Counted from the first letter of the stretch, positions 1 to 11,767 are shown. The stretch is DNA of 64,000 nt from Selaginella moellendorffii (GCF_000143415.4 NW_003314356.1:417462-481461), one strand, 5' to 3'. Notes: generated by a model not told the origin, from the sequence alone. Made by a program: numbers and translations.

Positions 1-534
1 AGTAGGGATAGTGGGTAAGTCGGGCATGGCTGACCAATCTGAGGTATAGTCTAGCTCCCGCTTGCATGCCTGTCCTTGTTCTGCGTCTAGCTTGGGTCTA
101 AGCCCAAGTTCTATTCCATGCTAGCTGATGGAGTACCCATGTCCTTGTGTTAGGCCACCAGTATGCCAAAATAGCACTAAACTCCATTTGGCTCCGTTTT
201 GTGTGCTCATTCTGGCATTGGAATGCTAGTTGCTCTAAGACTATTCCAAGTCGCTCCAGGCTTTTGTCCCTTCACTCCTTGGGCTGTATGCTTGGGAGTT
301 GCTCCATGGTTCAGTTTCGTCACTCCTTGGCTTCATGCTTGGGAGTTTGGCACCGTTCCTTTGTTCAGTGGCCCAAGGCCCTGAACCTTGGGTTCCACAC
401 CACTGTCCTTTGGATATGTGGCATGTGACACATGGCATCTGTCATGTGGCACAAAGAGGGTTTAGGTTTTGCTTCGTGGTGTTATCCTATAGTAAATCAT
501 CATAAGATAAAGGGTAAAAACCATGTGCACTACA
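1..534 (+). repeat. 5' LTR of element A (3' part only)
   Basis: This matches 6214-6747 closely and ends with the same CTACA terminus directly before the primer-binding site. The first 640 or so bases of the LTR lie outside the window. Confidence 0.85.
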
Positions 535-552
535 TTTGGTATTAGAAGATGA
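535..552 (+). promoter_or_regulatory. Primer-binding site of element A
   Basis: TTTGGTATTAGAAG directly follows the LTR end. It is a slightly decayed version of the plant initiator tRNA-Met complement TGGTATCAGAGC. The same sequence occupies the same place in element B (30405). Confidence 0.75.
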
Positions 553-2037
553 GTCTCAATGAGTGCTATTCAATGAGATTGGGCAACTAGTCTCATTACA
601 TATGTAGAGATGAAAACAATGATCCGAGTGGGTACATGTTTGGGTGCAAAGACTTCGCAATTGTTCCTTGGGTATGGATTTGGTTACCTTGTTTTACCAT
701 ATTCTCTGAGCTTGTGCTTGGGCTCACAAGAGGGATTGAGTTGTTCCGTTCACACGAATTTGAGCTTGGGCTCGTGGGTGAAGCACATTAGCAACTCGAG
801 GTTACACTTTGAGTTGGCAGGATTAATGATAACCTATCAGTGGTTCCATGAGTTGTTCCATGTACCGTAGGTGAAAGTAAACCTTCCCTGGGTTTGCTAT
901 GAGTGGCAAATAGGCTGGTTCGTAGCTGTTTAGCATGGCACTAGTGGATCCTTCCTAGGCATGATTTACAAGTGAATCGACCAAGACTGTAGGGTTTAGT
1001 CTATTGGTTCAGGTAGTCATTGCCATACTCTCTCATAAACATTTCTTGGATTGGACTGAAGGCAGTGCAAAAGCAAACTTAGGGTTTAATCAAAGATGAG
1101 ACCGAAAAGAGAGTCATCAGGGACGAAGGATCAAATACGTAAATCATTTTCTCTTGAAGAGATGATTTGCAACGAGGTGTGACTCATTACTCGTGTTCAC
1201 ATCATGCAATCAAAAGTCCCTACCTTGATACATGTTGAAAATGATGGTCTTGCAAATGGTGAGTGATGGGATGGATAGTGGTGAAGCGCTAAACCTTTTG
1301 ATCCAGGCTTGCTATTGGAAGACTTGGGTTGCAATGCTCAATTCTTTTGCAAGGAACTTTGCTATTGCTCCTTGAGTAGCTTGGTGTTGGATTAGTTTTG
1401 AGTTTAGTCGGATAGAGAGTGGCATGAGCTTGTCCATGTTGTGAACAAAAGTTAGTGGTGTTTAGTTTTATAAATTGCTATCGATGGAGTGTGGCATTTA
1501 TGTTACATTTTCATCGAATCAAGTTGACACTTGATATTCACATAAACCTTTGAAATAGTGACATAGGCATTGCTCATTTTGTTGCTTAATTGATGATCAA
1601 GTCATTGTGATTTCTATATTATATCCATGTGATTATGAGCAATGTGTTTACGAAGTTCCTTGGTTAAACGATGATCAATCCCAAAGTGGTTAGTGGAGAA
1701 GCTAGTCTACTTGCACATAATAACATTGTAGTAGCTTTGACTGGTTCTCAATAATGATCTATGATATGCTAAGCTTAAGTTGGTTCCTTGTTCTTGGGGT
1801 TGCACATAATAGCCCAGGGGTTGGAAAAGGGTTGTAGCATTCATTTGCTATAGCTCATCGGTTGATTCGTTAACACTTGGAGTAGATTATTGGATGGAGA
1901 AGGTGTGTAGTTGAGGCATTAACATCACTAGCATTTGTGTTAGTGGAAGTGACATTATTGATTCGAGTGATAAGGAATTTTCCTTAGAATTTGATTTTCC
2001 ATGTCATTTTTCTTGTTAGTGTTTTAGCTTCACATTG

Positions 2038-2325
2038 ATGCTTTATTTTGTTAAAGTGGAACTTATTCAGTAAAGTGGGACATTAATTAGCATGTGTCCA
2101 CATGCCATTTCCTAGTACTTAATTAATATTTATTAATATTTCTATCAGTTTTTTAATTTATTTTTTTATATTTCACAATATTATAACACAAAATCATATG
2201 AAAAGTTTTTAATTTATAAATTATAAAGCTAAAACTTTAATTTTTTATTGTTGTTATAAAAATGGCATGTGGCCACACACCATAAGTGGGATAATGAAAA
2301 GTTCCACTTTAACAAAATAAAGCAT
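2038..2325. mobile_element. 288-bp MITE related to TE1/TE2
   Basis: It is bounded by the target duplication ATTG (2034-2037 and 2326-2329) and inverted ends starting ATGCTTTATTTTGTTAAAG. Element B has the empty site CACATTG followed by TATCTTGAAG at about 31921. The ends and the next motif, ATTCAGTAAAGTGGGAC, match the termini of TE1 and TE2, where the order is CTCTATTTCGTTAAAG then ATTCAGTAAAATGGGAC. Inside are AT-rich filler and two copies of the 22-bp palindrome typical of TE1 (about 2088-2107 and 2262-2283). No coding capacity. Probably a deletion derivative mobilised by the TE1-type transposase. Confidence 0.85.
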
Positions 2326-4601
2326 ATTGGATCTTGAAGATAGTTGAAGAAGAGTGTTAGTGCAATGTGGATATCTGGAGATGTGGTCTTCGTGATCAAG
2401 CCTTGGATGTTCACTTTGCATTTTGCGGATGTTGGTGTTGGATATCGGAAAAATGGGCATAATGTTCGATGCTTAAGCATACTATAAGTCATGAGAATTT
2501 GTGTTGAGGTGAACTTATGTGAAGTTGTTAGTAGGAAGAAGTTGGTTGAGTCTTGAAAGTTTGCATTTCTAGACTGAGAGTCATTCTTTCTCTAGGATGG
2601 AAATTTTCCACAAATTTTCTTAAGCCAAACAAACTAGTGAAGAGGTTAGAGTTGACTCTGGTTGGCTTAGACCTTAGTAGGTAGTTTGTATGATGCGGCC
2701 CGAAAGGGATGCTGACTTTTGGGGCTAAAACAATTGAGTTTGATAAAGTCTGGAGTTGGTGTAAAAAAGTGGTTGTTGCACTTTTCTAAGAAGGGTGATA
2801 TTTGTGCCTTTCTTTTGTAGTATTATGCTTGGTGGCAGGTTGCACTTTGCATTTTGTTAAACTCTATGAGAGTAATAGGCTCTCATTGATCTTGACTTGG
2901 TCTTGGTGGCCCTGTACCTTGGCTGAGGATGGTGATGTCCAACTTAGTTGTTTGAGGTTGAGATGTTGGTACCCGTACTATAGCTTTGTCTATGAGGAGG
3001 TTGTGTACCAATATGAGTCCATCTCATGGTCTTCACTTTAGTTTCGACTAAATGTTGATCATGCATAGCTAGCCTCTTCAAGGCATGCTCAGAGTTATGG
3101 ACTAAATGCATTAGTGAGCTTATTGTGGTTACGTTGGATTCAAGTGGTTATTTAGTTTATGCTTGTCCATGAACCTTTATCTCATGCCTGAGATATTATG
3201 CTCATGTTGGACAAGTATATGACTAAATGGCATGAGTTTAGTGTTTGGGTCTTGTGAAAGCAAGTTGAAAAGTGATTGTTGGTTGCTTTGTGACTAATGA
3301 TTGCTTATAGACTTTATCAAAGACTGTTGACACTTGCTTCACTCAATGATGATTTAACTGTGATGAGTTTACTTTACCAGATGGTGTTGCGGAGGATCGT
3401 GTCGTTTGACTTACATGGTTTTTCCATGTTAGTATATCGATTCTACCTTTGTCGATGTCATATGGTTGCATTTAGTCTATGGTGTTGGATTTCATTAAGT
3501 CTTGGATATGGTGAATCACTCCTTGATGATGTGTTATCTGTACCTGAGTAATGTTGAAGGATTGGTCTCGGATACTAAATATAGTATCTTTGATTTTGGT
3601 TAGCTTGGTTGCTAAAGAGCTTTGAGTGGTGATTCACTCTTGCTTTCTTTTAGCTTTGTTATGGTGTTAATGGCATTGAAGTATTGCGTTGTCGTTGACA
3701 TTATTGATGTTGAGATTCAAGTGAGATAAGATGTTTTTCCTTAAGATTGACTTTGAGTTTCATTAGTTTCAATAGAGATATTGTTGATGATTTGGTTGTA
3801 GCTTTGTGTTATTGGCATTCATGCATTTGCTAGTTAGCAACTGTGTTGACATTCAAACAAACTGAGTGGCAATTTTGAGTTAGTTGTGTTTTAGACAAGA
3901 TTATTTAGTAGAGGGTTGAGTTTTGGCTTTTCCTTGAAAAGTGATTTAATCGTGGACTATGCTAACTTTACTAGAGGAAGAGTTAGTGATTGATATTGAA
4001 ATATTTGAATCCTTGTTGGATTTAAGTTGGAATATATCGATCATTGATGATTCTTCTTGTGCTTGTTATGAAGTGAGTTAAGTCTTGTTATAGATGGATT
4101 CATGGAGGATCGGTTTAGTGATCACTTATTGAGCATAGCTTCATTATGTTTGGCTTTTGGATTAATGTAGATGTGCTCTTCATTAGCTTTGCATTATGAA
4201 GTTTAGCTTATGGATGTGTTGAGGCATTTTAGCTCATTACCTTCGATGTTGTAGTTGGCTCTTGCATCTAGCAATCATTGGTGATGATTGACTATCATCT
4301 AAGATAGTTGGTTATCCTTGTTAAAAGGCTTTGCTTGATTATTGTTGATAAAGAAATATTTGTTATTCTTTGGGATGGTAAATTCTTTCTTCAATGATGA
4401 TTTTGCATCTTTTCATTGATGGGATGATTGATGATCTTTCATAATAGTTGTTTTCTTCGATGGCTTATGGCTTTTCACACTACCACATGTTCTTTGTGGT
4501 TTGTTCTAGATTGGTCTGTTAGTTTGAGTCATCAGTAGAATGTGGCTGACACTTGCTTAAGCAACTTGAGTTCCTTGGTGTTGTTGGTTTAGCTAGTGTG
4601 A

Positions 4602-4605
4602 TAGT
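4602..4605. other. Empty target site equivalent to the TE1 insertion
   Basis: GTGA-TAGT-TGGCATGAATG here corresponds to the sequence flanking TE1 in element B, where TAGT is present on both sides (34442-34445 and 48112-48115). It proves both the TE1 boundaries and the 4-bp duplication. Confidence 0.85.
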
Positions 4606-5557
4606 TGGCATGAATGAGTGTTTGTTGGTTTTGCCACATTCATTCTATTCTGTTGATTGTTGCTCAAGTTCATTTTGATAGATTGGGATGTTATTTCCTT
4701 CAAGTGATACATTCACGAACATTTTGCTTGCCAGTCGATGATACTTTGTGTTCCTTAAATTATCTTTAGTAAGTTGTTTGGCATTCTATCTACAATCTTC
4801 AGTAGTTAGGTTTCATTATTGAGTTTCCCTGATGATACACTAGTTATTGAATTTTGTTGAATGGTGAATCCTATGTTTACCAATAATAATGATCTTAGTG
4901 GTTCCTATACTCTAATCCTGATTTATCGGATGATAACTTACTTGGAATACTTTTGTGTTCTAATCTAAGATATATTCACTGATTATTAAGTATCTAATAT
5001 ATCATTGTCTATGACTTTGATATTGTCCATCCATTGATCTTTGAGTTTGGGCTAGTATAGGCAAACTGGCTTCGGCACTTCGTGTGCATGATGAAATCTT
5101 TAGTCATGAGGTAGCTACTGTCGACTGGTAAGATAACCCACCTCTTTGTCGATGTTCCTTATTCCGTTAAAAGGGTGTGACTATGTAAACAACTCTAACT
5201 GCTTGTTTACAGTAGTCTATCTAAACCTTACCGATGGGTTTAGTTTCTTTGCTCAGGAGGGTTGGAGCCTTTATCTTCTCTCTTTATGTCCCTGCGGACA
5301 GGGACATATCACACTTTTGTAAGTTGGGTGACTCCCAGAGCAGCAAGGGTGGCTGACTCCGTTGGTCATTTCCTTGTCGACGACGGCCGGAAGGTGTCTG
5401 AGCTGGTAGCGCATCCATATTAAACAAAGAGGTTGCATCCTAACTCATTTAAGCTGGTGCATTTCTCACATAGTGTGAGTACCGTGAACTTTTTCTGGAG
5501 TTGTTTCCTTGGAAGTATTCTAGACTTGAGTATGCATCGACGAGGTCATCAATCTTC

Positions 5558-5572
5558 CCTAGGGGGGGAGAG
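5558..5572 (+). promoter_or_regulatory. Polypurine tract of element A
   Basis: CCTAGGGGGGGAGAG lies immediately upstream of the 3' LTR start TGTTG. The same tract precedes the 3' LTR of element B at 49044-49058. Confidence 0.75.
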
Positions 5573-6747
5573 TGTTGCAAATGTTACTTCAGGTATCGAA
5601 AGTTACCTATCGGATAGTCCTTATGGACACTCTTTCCTTACTGCCATGATGGCAGGAGGTCGGTATTGCTAGGCCCATTATCAGTCTCCGCCTAAGCTAG
5701 TTGAGAAACTGGTCTTCATGTGTGCATTTGACCAGATGAGCATAAGGAAGGAATTCCTAAGAGTCTATTTAGTCAAGCATACTTGACCTGGTTAGAGAAA
5801 CTCATTCGTTAACTTGCACTTGTTAGTGTTGGGAACCCCCACGATATTGAGATTCGGAACCCCTACGATATTGAGATTGGTCCCTCAATATTCACTATAT
5901 GATATCTTACCGTGTCTGCCAAACACCCTCGCTATCATGCCCTTTGTATTAGTCTCATTTCGGTCCCAAATGCTATTTATGGAAAGTGTCCAGATTTGCT
6001 CATTTGGCATATCTACAGAATGTAGAGATTGTCCTGAACACAACGGTGTTCATCCCGTGTCCAAATTCACAATCTAGGGACATTCCATATTTAGTAAGTT
6101 TCGAGCTTGTCCCAGAGACTAACTCCTGATACTAAGGGAGGCTTGGGGTGAAAGCCCAAAGCATGTGTTCCTCAAGCGAGCGGGGGGGGCACTATGGGGG
6201 GTTCCAAATGTATAATAGGGATAGTGGGTAGGTCGGGCATGGCTGACCAATCTGAGGCATAGTCTAGCTCCCACTTGCGTGTCTGTCCTTGTTCTGCGTC
6301 CAGCTTGGGTCTAAGCCCAAGTTCTATTCCATGCTAGCTAGTGGAGTACCCATGTCCTTGTGTTAGGCCACCAGTATGCCAAAATAGCACTAAACTCCGT
6401 TTGGCTCCGTTTTGTATGCTCATTCTGGCATTGGGATGCTAGTTGCTCTAGAACTGTTCCAAGTCGCTCCGGGCTCCTGTCCCTTCACTCCTTAGGCTGT
6501 ATGCTTGGGAGTTGCTCCGTGGTTCAATTTCGTCACTCCTTGGCTTCATGCTTGGGAGTTTGGCACCGTTCCTTTGTTCAGTGGCCCAAGGCCCTGAACC
6601 TCGGGTTCCACACCACTGTCCTTTGGACACATGGCATATGACGTATGGCATCTTTCACATGGCACAAAGAGGGTTTAGGTTCTCCTTCGTGGTGTTATCC
6701 TATGGTAAATCACCAGAGGATAAAGGGTAAAAACCACATGCGCTACA
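5573..6747 (+). repeat. 3' LTR of element A
   Basis: 1175 bp, TG...CA ends. The downstream half repeats 1-534. It contains an internal purine run and the block GTATAATAGGGATAGTGGG (about 6210), which also occurs in the other LTR families of this window. The flank after 6747 (GTCTC) cannot be tested as a target duplication because the left flank is outside the window. Confidence 0.8.
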
Positions 6748-7289
6748 GTCTCGATCATAAGAAAGGTCATGAATAAGGATAGGCTTGATATCACTACAAT
6801 ACTCCAAGTCTTGAGCAAGTGGATGTACATTGATAATAGACCAAAATACAATAGAGATAGGGATAGGGATCAAGTGTTAACTCTCTCCCTTAACTATTCT
6901 TATTTGGTGGCAACCGCCACTTCTTCCTGAGTCTTGATTGTCATGATTATAGCTTTGATGTTAAGAGAGTGGCACCTATGAATTCATTCTTAGCATAATC
7001 CTAACTCTTAAAAAAAGTCCCAAATGCATGGTTAATCAGTTGTGCTTCAACCATATTATATGAGCTTGTGCTTGAGCTCATAAGATAGATTAAAATGTTC
7101 TATTTAAATGAGTTTGTGCTTGGGCTCCTATATAAGGTATACTAGCAACTTAAAGTTACATTTTGAGGTAGCAAGATTAATTTTAGCCTATAGGGATTAG
7201 TCTATTATATTAAATAGTTATAGCCGCACTCTCTCATACACTTTTTTTGGATTGAATCAAAAGCAATGCAAAAGCAAGCTTGAGGTTTA
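6748..7289 (+). repeat. Flank of element A with degenerate interior of the same family
   Basis: 6748 to about 7030 shows nothing recognisable. About 7040-7289 aligns loosely with 690-1090 of element A (the same AGCTTGTGCTTGGGCTC and TCTCTCATA landmarks), so it is an older copy of the same interior, cut by the LTR fragment that starts at 7290. Confidence 0.5.
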
Positions 7290-8561
7290 TGTAAGCGACT
7301 AATTTTTCCATTCTACTTTAGTCACTTAGCCACACCTTCGACCACTTGGAGGAGTCTCACTTGCAACCTCCATAAGTCCTATTCCAGACTTGGGCTTGCT
7401 AGCCTTGAGAATAGCATCCCCGTCACTCAACTTTTGCACTTGGTCCAAGTGCTCCACATGTCCAATCCCATAACCAACACCCCAAAGTACCACCGACATA
7501 TCAGATTGTTACGCTAAGGCCATGCCCCTTCACCTTGGTCACACCGGTGGTCTAACACCACCTGCACCACAGTCTCGTCTTTCAAAAACTGGGCTATCCA
7601 TCCATGTAGCGCATGTGGTTTTTACCCTTTATCCTATGGTGATTTACCATAGGACAACACCATGAAGCGGAACCTAAACCCTCTTTATGCCATGTGTCAC
7701 ATGCCACGTGTCTAAAGGATAGTGGTGCGCAACCTGAGGTTCAGGGTCTTGGGCCACTGAACAAAGGAACAGTGCTAAACTCCCGAGCATGGAGCCAAGG
7801 AGTGACAGAACCTGACCACAAAGCAACTCCCGAGTGTACAGCCCAAGGAGCGAAGGGACAAGAGCCCGAAGCAACTTGGAACAGTCCTAGAGGAACTAGC
7901 ATCCCAATGCCAGGACCAGCATGCAAAACAGAGCCAAACGGAGTCTGGCACTATTTGGACACGGGACAAACATCATTGTGTTCAGGCCAATCTCTACATT
8001 CCGTAGATATGCCAAATGAGCAAATCTAGACACTTTCCATAAATAGTATTTGGGACCAAAGTGAGACTCACACAAAGGGCATGATAGCAAGGGTGTTTGG
8101 CAAACAAGGAAAGCTATCATCTAGTGAATATTGAGGGACCAATCTCAATCTTAATATTGCAGGGGTTCTTGATACTAGCAAGTGCAAGCCAATGACAGGA
8201 GTTTCTTAAACCAGGCTGAGTATGCTCAATAAGAAACACATAGGGTTCCTACCTTATGTTTATCCGATTTAAGTACACGGTCATTGACCAGTTTCTCAAC
8301 TAGCCCAAGTGGGAACTGATAATAGGCCCAACAATACTGACCTCCTACCATCATGGCAGTAAGGAAAGAATATTCGAAAGGATTAGCCAACAAGTAACTT
8401 TTGATACCCTAAGTCATATTCACAATAATCCATGAGTGATCATCCCAGATCCACTCCTTAGCATCCTTAGGATGCCTGTAGATATGGGGAATAGCCTTCC
8501 CCAATATCCCTTTTCCGGTCCCCACCAGGTCCCTTTCTGTCCATGGCCGTGTTCACCAACA
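7290..8561 (-). repeat. LTR fragment, family 2b, reversed, with nested solo LTR
   Basis: It begins TGTAAGCGACTAA, the reverse of the LTR end TTAGTCGCTTACA that is found next to a primer-binding site at 54604-54620. It follows the copy at 54619 onward up to CCAACACTG, where it joins a different LTR type at about 8562. An LTR of the element A family is inserted at 7605-8427. Confidence 0.65.
7605..8427 (-). mobile_element. Solo LTR of the element A family (internally deleted)
   Basis: Reverse copy of the element A LTR: starts TGTAGCGCATGTGG and ends CATATTCACAATA (the reversed LTR start, with one decayed terminal base). ATCCA flanks both sides (7600-7604 and 8428-8432) and the uninterrupted sequence CCATCCATGAGTG is seen, reversed, at 16550. 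It is 823 bp, against about 1175 bp for the full LTR, because a block around the internal purine run is missing (junction near 7955). Confidence 0.75.
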
Positions 8562-8564
8562 CTG

Positions 8565-10094
8565 TGTAAGCCACAAATTTTTCCTTTCCAATTTGCCAGC
8601 TTACCTCGTCTATCCGACCAACACTGCCTTGGCTTGTGCTAAGTTCCCTCGCCAAGGTTCTCGCTTATGGTACCAGCTCCTACTTGGTCCTACTTGCTTT
8701 CAGCTACTCACTGCATGAGCAACAGAGTGTTAGCTATCCATCCACGGATTCCCAAATCACTCCCAATCCCCCTCCCCGGGTTAGACTGAACTTAAGGTTC
8801 GGCTACACTCCCCGCAGGCACAAGCAGCCAAGCACACCAAGCCTCCAGATTCCTAACACCCCTTGGTACCACAAGACTTGATCATGGGACCCTCTAAATC
8901 CCAAGCCTTGGGTGCAGCACTTGCTTCGGGACGTCGGGGCGAAACACCGTGGCCTAACGGCCCGGTATGGGTACCTCTACCCCCCCACTTGAATCCCGAA
9001 GGGAAGGCCCAAGCCCCTAGGAAGGGCGAGGACCAATGAGCCACAAGGTACTCAAGTGGGGCACCACTCCACATGAGCCAGGAGCACCGCAGTCGGTTTC
9101 CCTTTCGGGAGTGGGAGCTGCTCTTGAACACTTCCCTGGGTGGCCCCTCCGGCACGACTCAAGCCTATGCTCACTCCCACCCAAGGCCCCTCAGCCCCAG
9201 TCTCAACCTCAAGTCGGTTTGGAAGCCCCACTGGAGAGTTCCTTCAAGACTGGTTCCTGGACCTCACTATCCCTACTATACTTTTGGAACCCCCTGCAGC
9301 CCCCCCCCCCCTGAGAGACGCACGCTTTGGGCTTTCACCCCTTGACCCGTATTAGTACTCGGACTTAGTCTCTGGCTCGATCTCGGACTCGATCTCGGAT
9401 CTGACTTCGGATTCGGTCTCGGACTTGATCTCGGACTCGATCTCGGACTTGATCTCGGACCCGACCTCGGACTCGACCTCGGACTTGGTCTCGGACCCGA
9501 TTTCGGATCTCGGACTCCGTCTCAAGCTCGGTCTCGAATTCGGACTCGAACTCGGTCTCCGAGTCGGTCTCAAACTCGATTCCGGACTCTATCTCGAACT
9601 CGGTCTTAGAGTCGGTCTTGGACTCGATCTTAGACTTGGTCTCATCCGATGAACTCTTTATCATTTTGGTCAAGCTTTCGGGGTTCCTTTAGCCTACGAC
9701 ACTTAGGCAAGTTGGTTCCTTACAACTCCACCACCCATAGAAGAAGTTCGATGCCCACATCGAACGTCTCTTTTTTATCCTATGACTTGTTGACCATGTC
9801 TCCGGGGGCATCCCCCCACTTAGCGGTATGCCTAAGTTAGCTTCCCCGGCCAAGAGCCCATGACAACGGAATATAGGTGTCCTTATAATCCTCACCTCAC
9901 CACGCCCTAGTATGGGGTCGGGACTTGAACCCAGCCTTGCTTTACTAGGGGGTTGGGACTCGAACCCAACCTCCTTAGAATACGTCTACAGATTCGACAT
10001 CCCCGCAGGGAGTTGGGGGTAGCTCCCTACGCCTGGTCGACCTAGCTAACCCATGCTAATTAGTTTACCTTCGGCGCGCCTTCGGGTCCCAACA
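8565..10094 (-). repeat. 3' LTR of element C (family 2a)
   Basis: On the minus strand it starts TGTTGGGACCCGAAGG at 10094 and ends GGAAAAATTTGTGGCTTACA near 8565. Pieces of the same LTR form 21752-22780, 24326-24640 (reversed) and 25128-25305. It contains a minisatellite at 9357-9642 and a C-run with the CTACTATAC block near 9275-9310. Confidence 0.7.
9357..9642. repeat. Minisatellite, about 12-bp units (GGACTCGATCTC)
   Basis: Degenerate tandem units built from CTCGGACT and CTCGATCT. Long open frames on both strands here (rich in Ser-Glu or Arg-Asp) are by-products of the repeat and not genes. Related arrays lie at 21832-21995 and 55621-56150. Confidence 0.8.
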
Positions 10095-10111
10095 TATGCC
10101 ATTGCTCAACT

Positions 10112-10438
10112 TCACAAATTAATACTTTGATTGAACTTTGCATAAGTACATAGAGTTCTGCCTTGCAGAAATTCCTCCACTAGATCTTGCGCATTCGCTA
10201 GATTCTCCTCCGGTTCCCATGTTGCTTCGCAGTGTGGAAATCCTTTCCACTTCATATGGAACTCTCTCACCTCGCGTCCTTGTCGCTTGCTCTTGCGCGC
10301 ATTGAGGATGGCCTCGACTTCGTATTCCTCTTCCTCTTGGATAACCTCAGGTAAAGGTCTTACTTGGTCCTTGCAAAGCAGATCCTCAAAATACGGCTTG
10401 AGTAAGTTCACGTGGAACACGGGATGCATCTTTCCCAT
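10112..10438 (-). pseudogene. Chromodomain tail of integrase, element C
   Basis: The frame opens with GKMHPVFHVNLLKPYF, the conserved stretch that ends gypsy integrases, and continues into a chromodomain: YEVEAILNARKSKR, then FHMKWKGFPHCEATWEPEEN and DLVEEF. Known chromodomains of this class direct insertion by binding histone marks or heterochromatin; the aromatic residues Y, W and W of the cage are present. The plus-strand copy in element D (24697-25059) is clearly homologous. The link to the upstream integrase frame is broken around 10440-10560. Confidence 0.85.
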
Positions 10439-10556
10439 CTCTTGAGGAAGTCAGAGTCAGTAAGCCACTTTACCGATTCGAGCCTCAATTTCGTAAGGCC
10501 CCGCGAACCTACTTAAGGAACTCAAGATCAATTCATTTACAGGAATACATGCATTT

Positions 10557-10892
10557 TTACCTTTGGGTCAACTTTCGGCTGATCCCACTCAGTAGCCTAA
10601 GGTTCTTGGTGTTCAGCCACACCTTCTTCCCAGCTTGGAACTCTACATCCCGGCGCTTTTGGTTCGTGTACTTAGTTTGCCTTTGTTGAGCTCGTTCCAA
10701 GGAATCCCTCACTAGATTCCAAATGTTGAGTCTTTCCGCTGTGAATGCCTCCACTACGGGTAACTCTCCATGATACTCGGCCACGCCGAGTTCCACAGGA
10801 CCTTCAATAGCTCGCCCATTGATGACTTCCCATGGACTCACCCCAATACTCGAATGTGGTGAGTTGTTATAACACATTTCCGCAAGGCCCAA
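10557..10892 (-). pseudogene. Integrase C-terminal part, element C
   Basis: It contains CYNNSPHSSIGVSPWEVING, the YN..H...G.SP.E motif at the end of the gypsy integrase core, and then KKVWLNTKNLRL, typical of the post-core GPY/F-like segment. It is out of frame with the upstream integrase piece (11012-11758); about 120 bp between them hold stop codons. Confidence 0.8.
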
Positions 10893-11011
10893 ATGACTTA
10901 CCCAATTGGTCTGGTCTCCCGAGACATAGCATCACAAATAATCCTCCAGCTGCCTATTCACCCTTTCCGTTTGTCCGTCTGTCAAGAAGTGTTAGTGCCA
11001 CCAAACTTGAC

Positions 11012-11758
11012 TTAATACCCCATACCTGTCTGTGGGTGGTAGGCTGTGCTAAATTTCAACTTGGTGCGATACTGTTCCAGGAGAGTCCTCCAGAACTTAC
11101 TAGTGAAGATCTTATCTCGATCTGAGATGATCTCTTCCGGCCTTCCCCGTACTCGAACCACTTGTTCGAAGAACAGCTTCGCCACACCTTCCGCATCCAC
11201 TTCCGTTGTGGTGGGTATGAAATGTGCCATTTTTGAAAATTGGTCCACCACCACGAATATCGCATCAAACCCCTCGTTTGGGGGAAGTCCCGTGATGAAG
11301 TCCATCGTAAGACATTTCCACAGACGATGTGGAATTGGGATGCTTTGCAACAAGCCCCCACTAGCCTTAGTCACGGCTTTGACCTGTTGACATGTTGGAC
11401 ATGTCTTTACATAGTCTTGGACGTCCTTAGCCATATCTGGCCAATGGTACTTCCTCTTGAGTAAGCCCATCGTCTTGGGCACTCCGCCGTGTCCCGCAAG
11501 AGGTCCGTCATGACACTCTTCTAAGGCTGCCTTCCTTAGTTCCCCTTCTGAAACATACACCCTCGTTTGCTTGTAATAGATGAGTTTGTTGCGTTCCGCA
11601 TAGCCCGTTTTCTCTTCCGTTGGCAGCTCACCTCTCTGGTGAGCTTCCCGTGCCTCCAGATTCCTCAGCAACACTTCTTGTGCTAGACCATCGTTCTCAT
11701 ATGCTGTCCACACATCGTCCCCGAAGGTTGTTGTTGTGCTGGATATCGCCAACCTCAA
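11012..11758 (-). pseudogene. Integrase zinc-binding domain and core, element C
   Basis: The HHCC zinc finger is visible (H...H in DGPLAGHGGVPKT, then CPTCQQVK), followed by the core with MDFITGLP, VVVDQFSKMAHFIP and IISDRDKIFTSKFW, which supply the first two catalytic Asp residues. The frame stops just after STAYHPQTG, before the catalytic Glu. It is in the same frame as the RNase H piece upstream, separated only by a stop. Confidence 0.85.
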
Positions 11759-11767
11759 GCTCGCTTT

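Larger units (their letters stand above)
553..5557. other. Non-coding interior of element A
   Basis: About 5 kb rich in T and G on the plus strand, with stop codons throughout all frames. It is colinear with 30422-34445 and 48116-49043 of element B. Apart from the MITE no feature can be assigned. The small reading frames here (for example 610-870 and 2802-3041) are not conserved as proteins between the two copies. Confidence 0.7.
1..6747 (+). mobile_element. Element A: non-coding LTR retrotransposon (LARD-like)
   Basis: Two direct repeats flank an interior of about 5 kb. The window opens inside the 5' LTR, which ends in CTACA at 534. The 3' LTR runs from TGTTGCAAATG at 5573 to CGCTACA at 6747. 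A TGGTATTAGA primer-binding site follows the 5' LTR and a purine tract precedes the 3' LTR. No reading frame longer than about 95 codons and no gag or pol motif is visible in the interior, so the element looks non-autonomous (large retrotransposon derivative). A second copy, element B, is colinear with it but interrupted. A 288-bp MITE sits at 2038-2325. Confidence 0.85.

Noticed and set aside
6209-6747. LTR of element A starting at TGTATAATAGGG after the G run
   Set aside because: At first the G run looked like the polypurine tract. A better tract (AGGGGGGGAGAG) and TG start lie at 5561-5573, and the solo LTR at 7605-8427 extends to that same point with a 5-bp duplication, so the LTR is longer.
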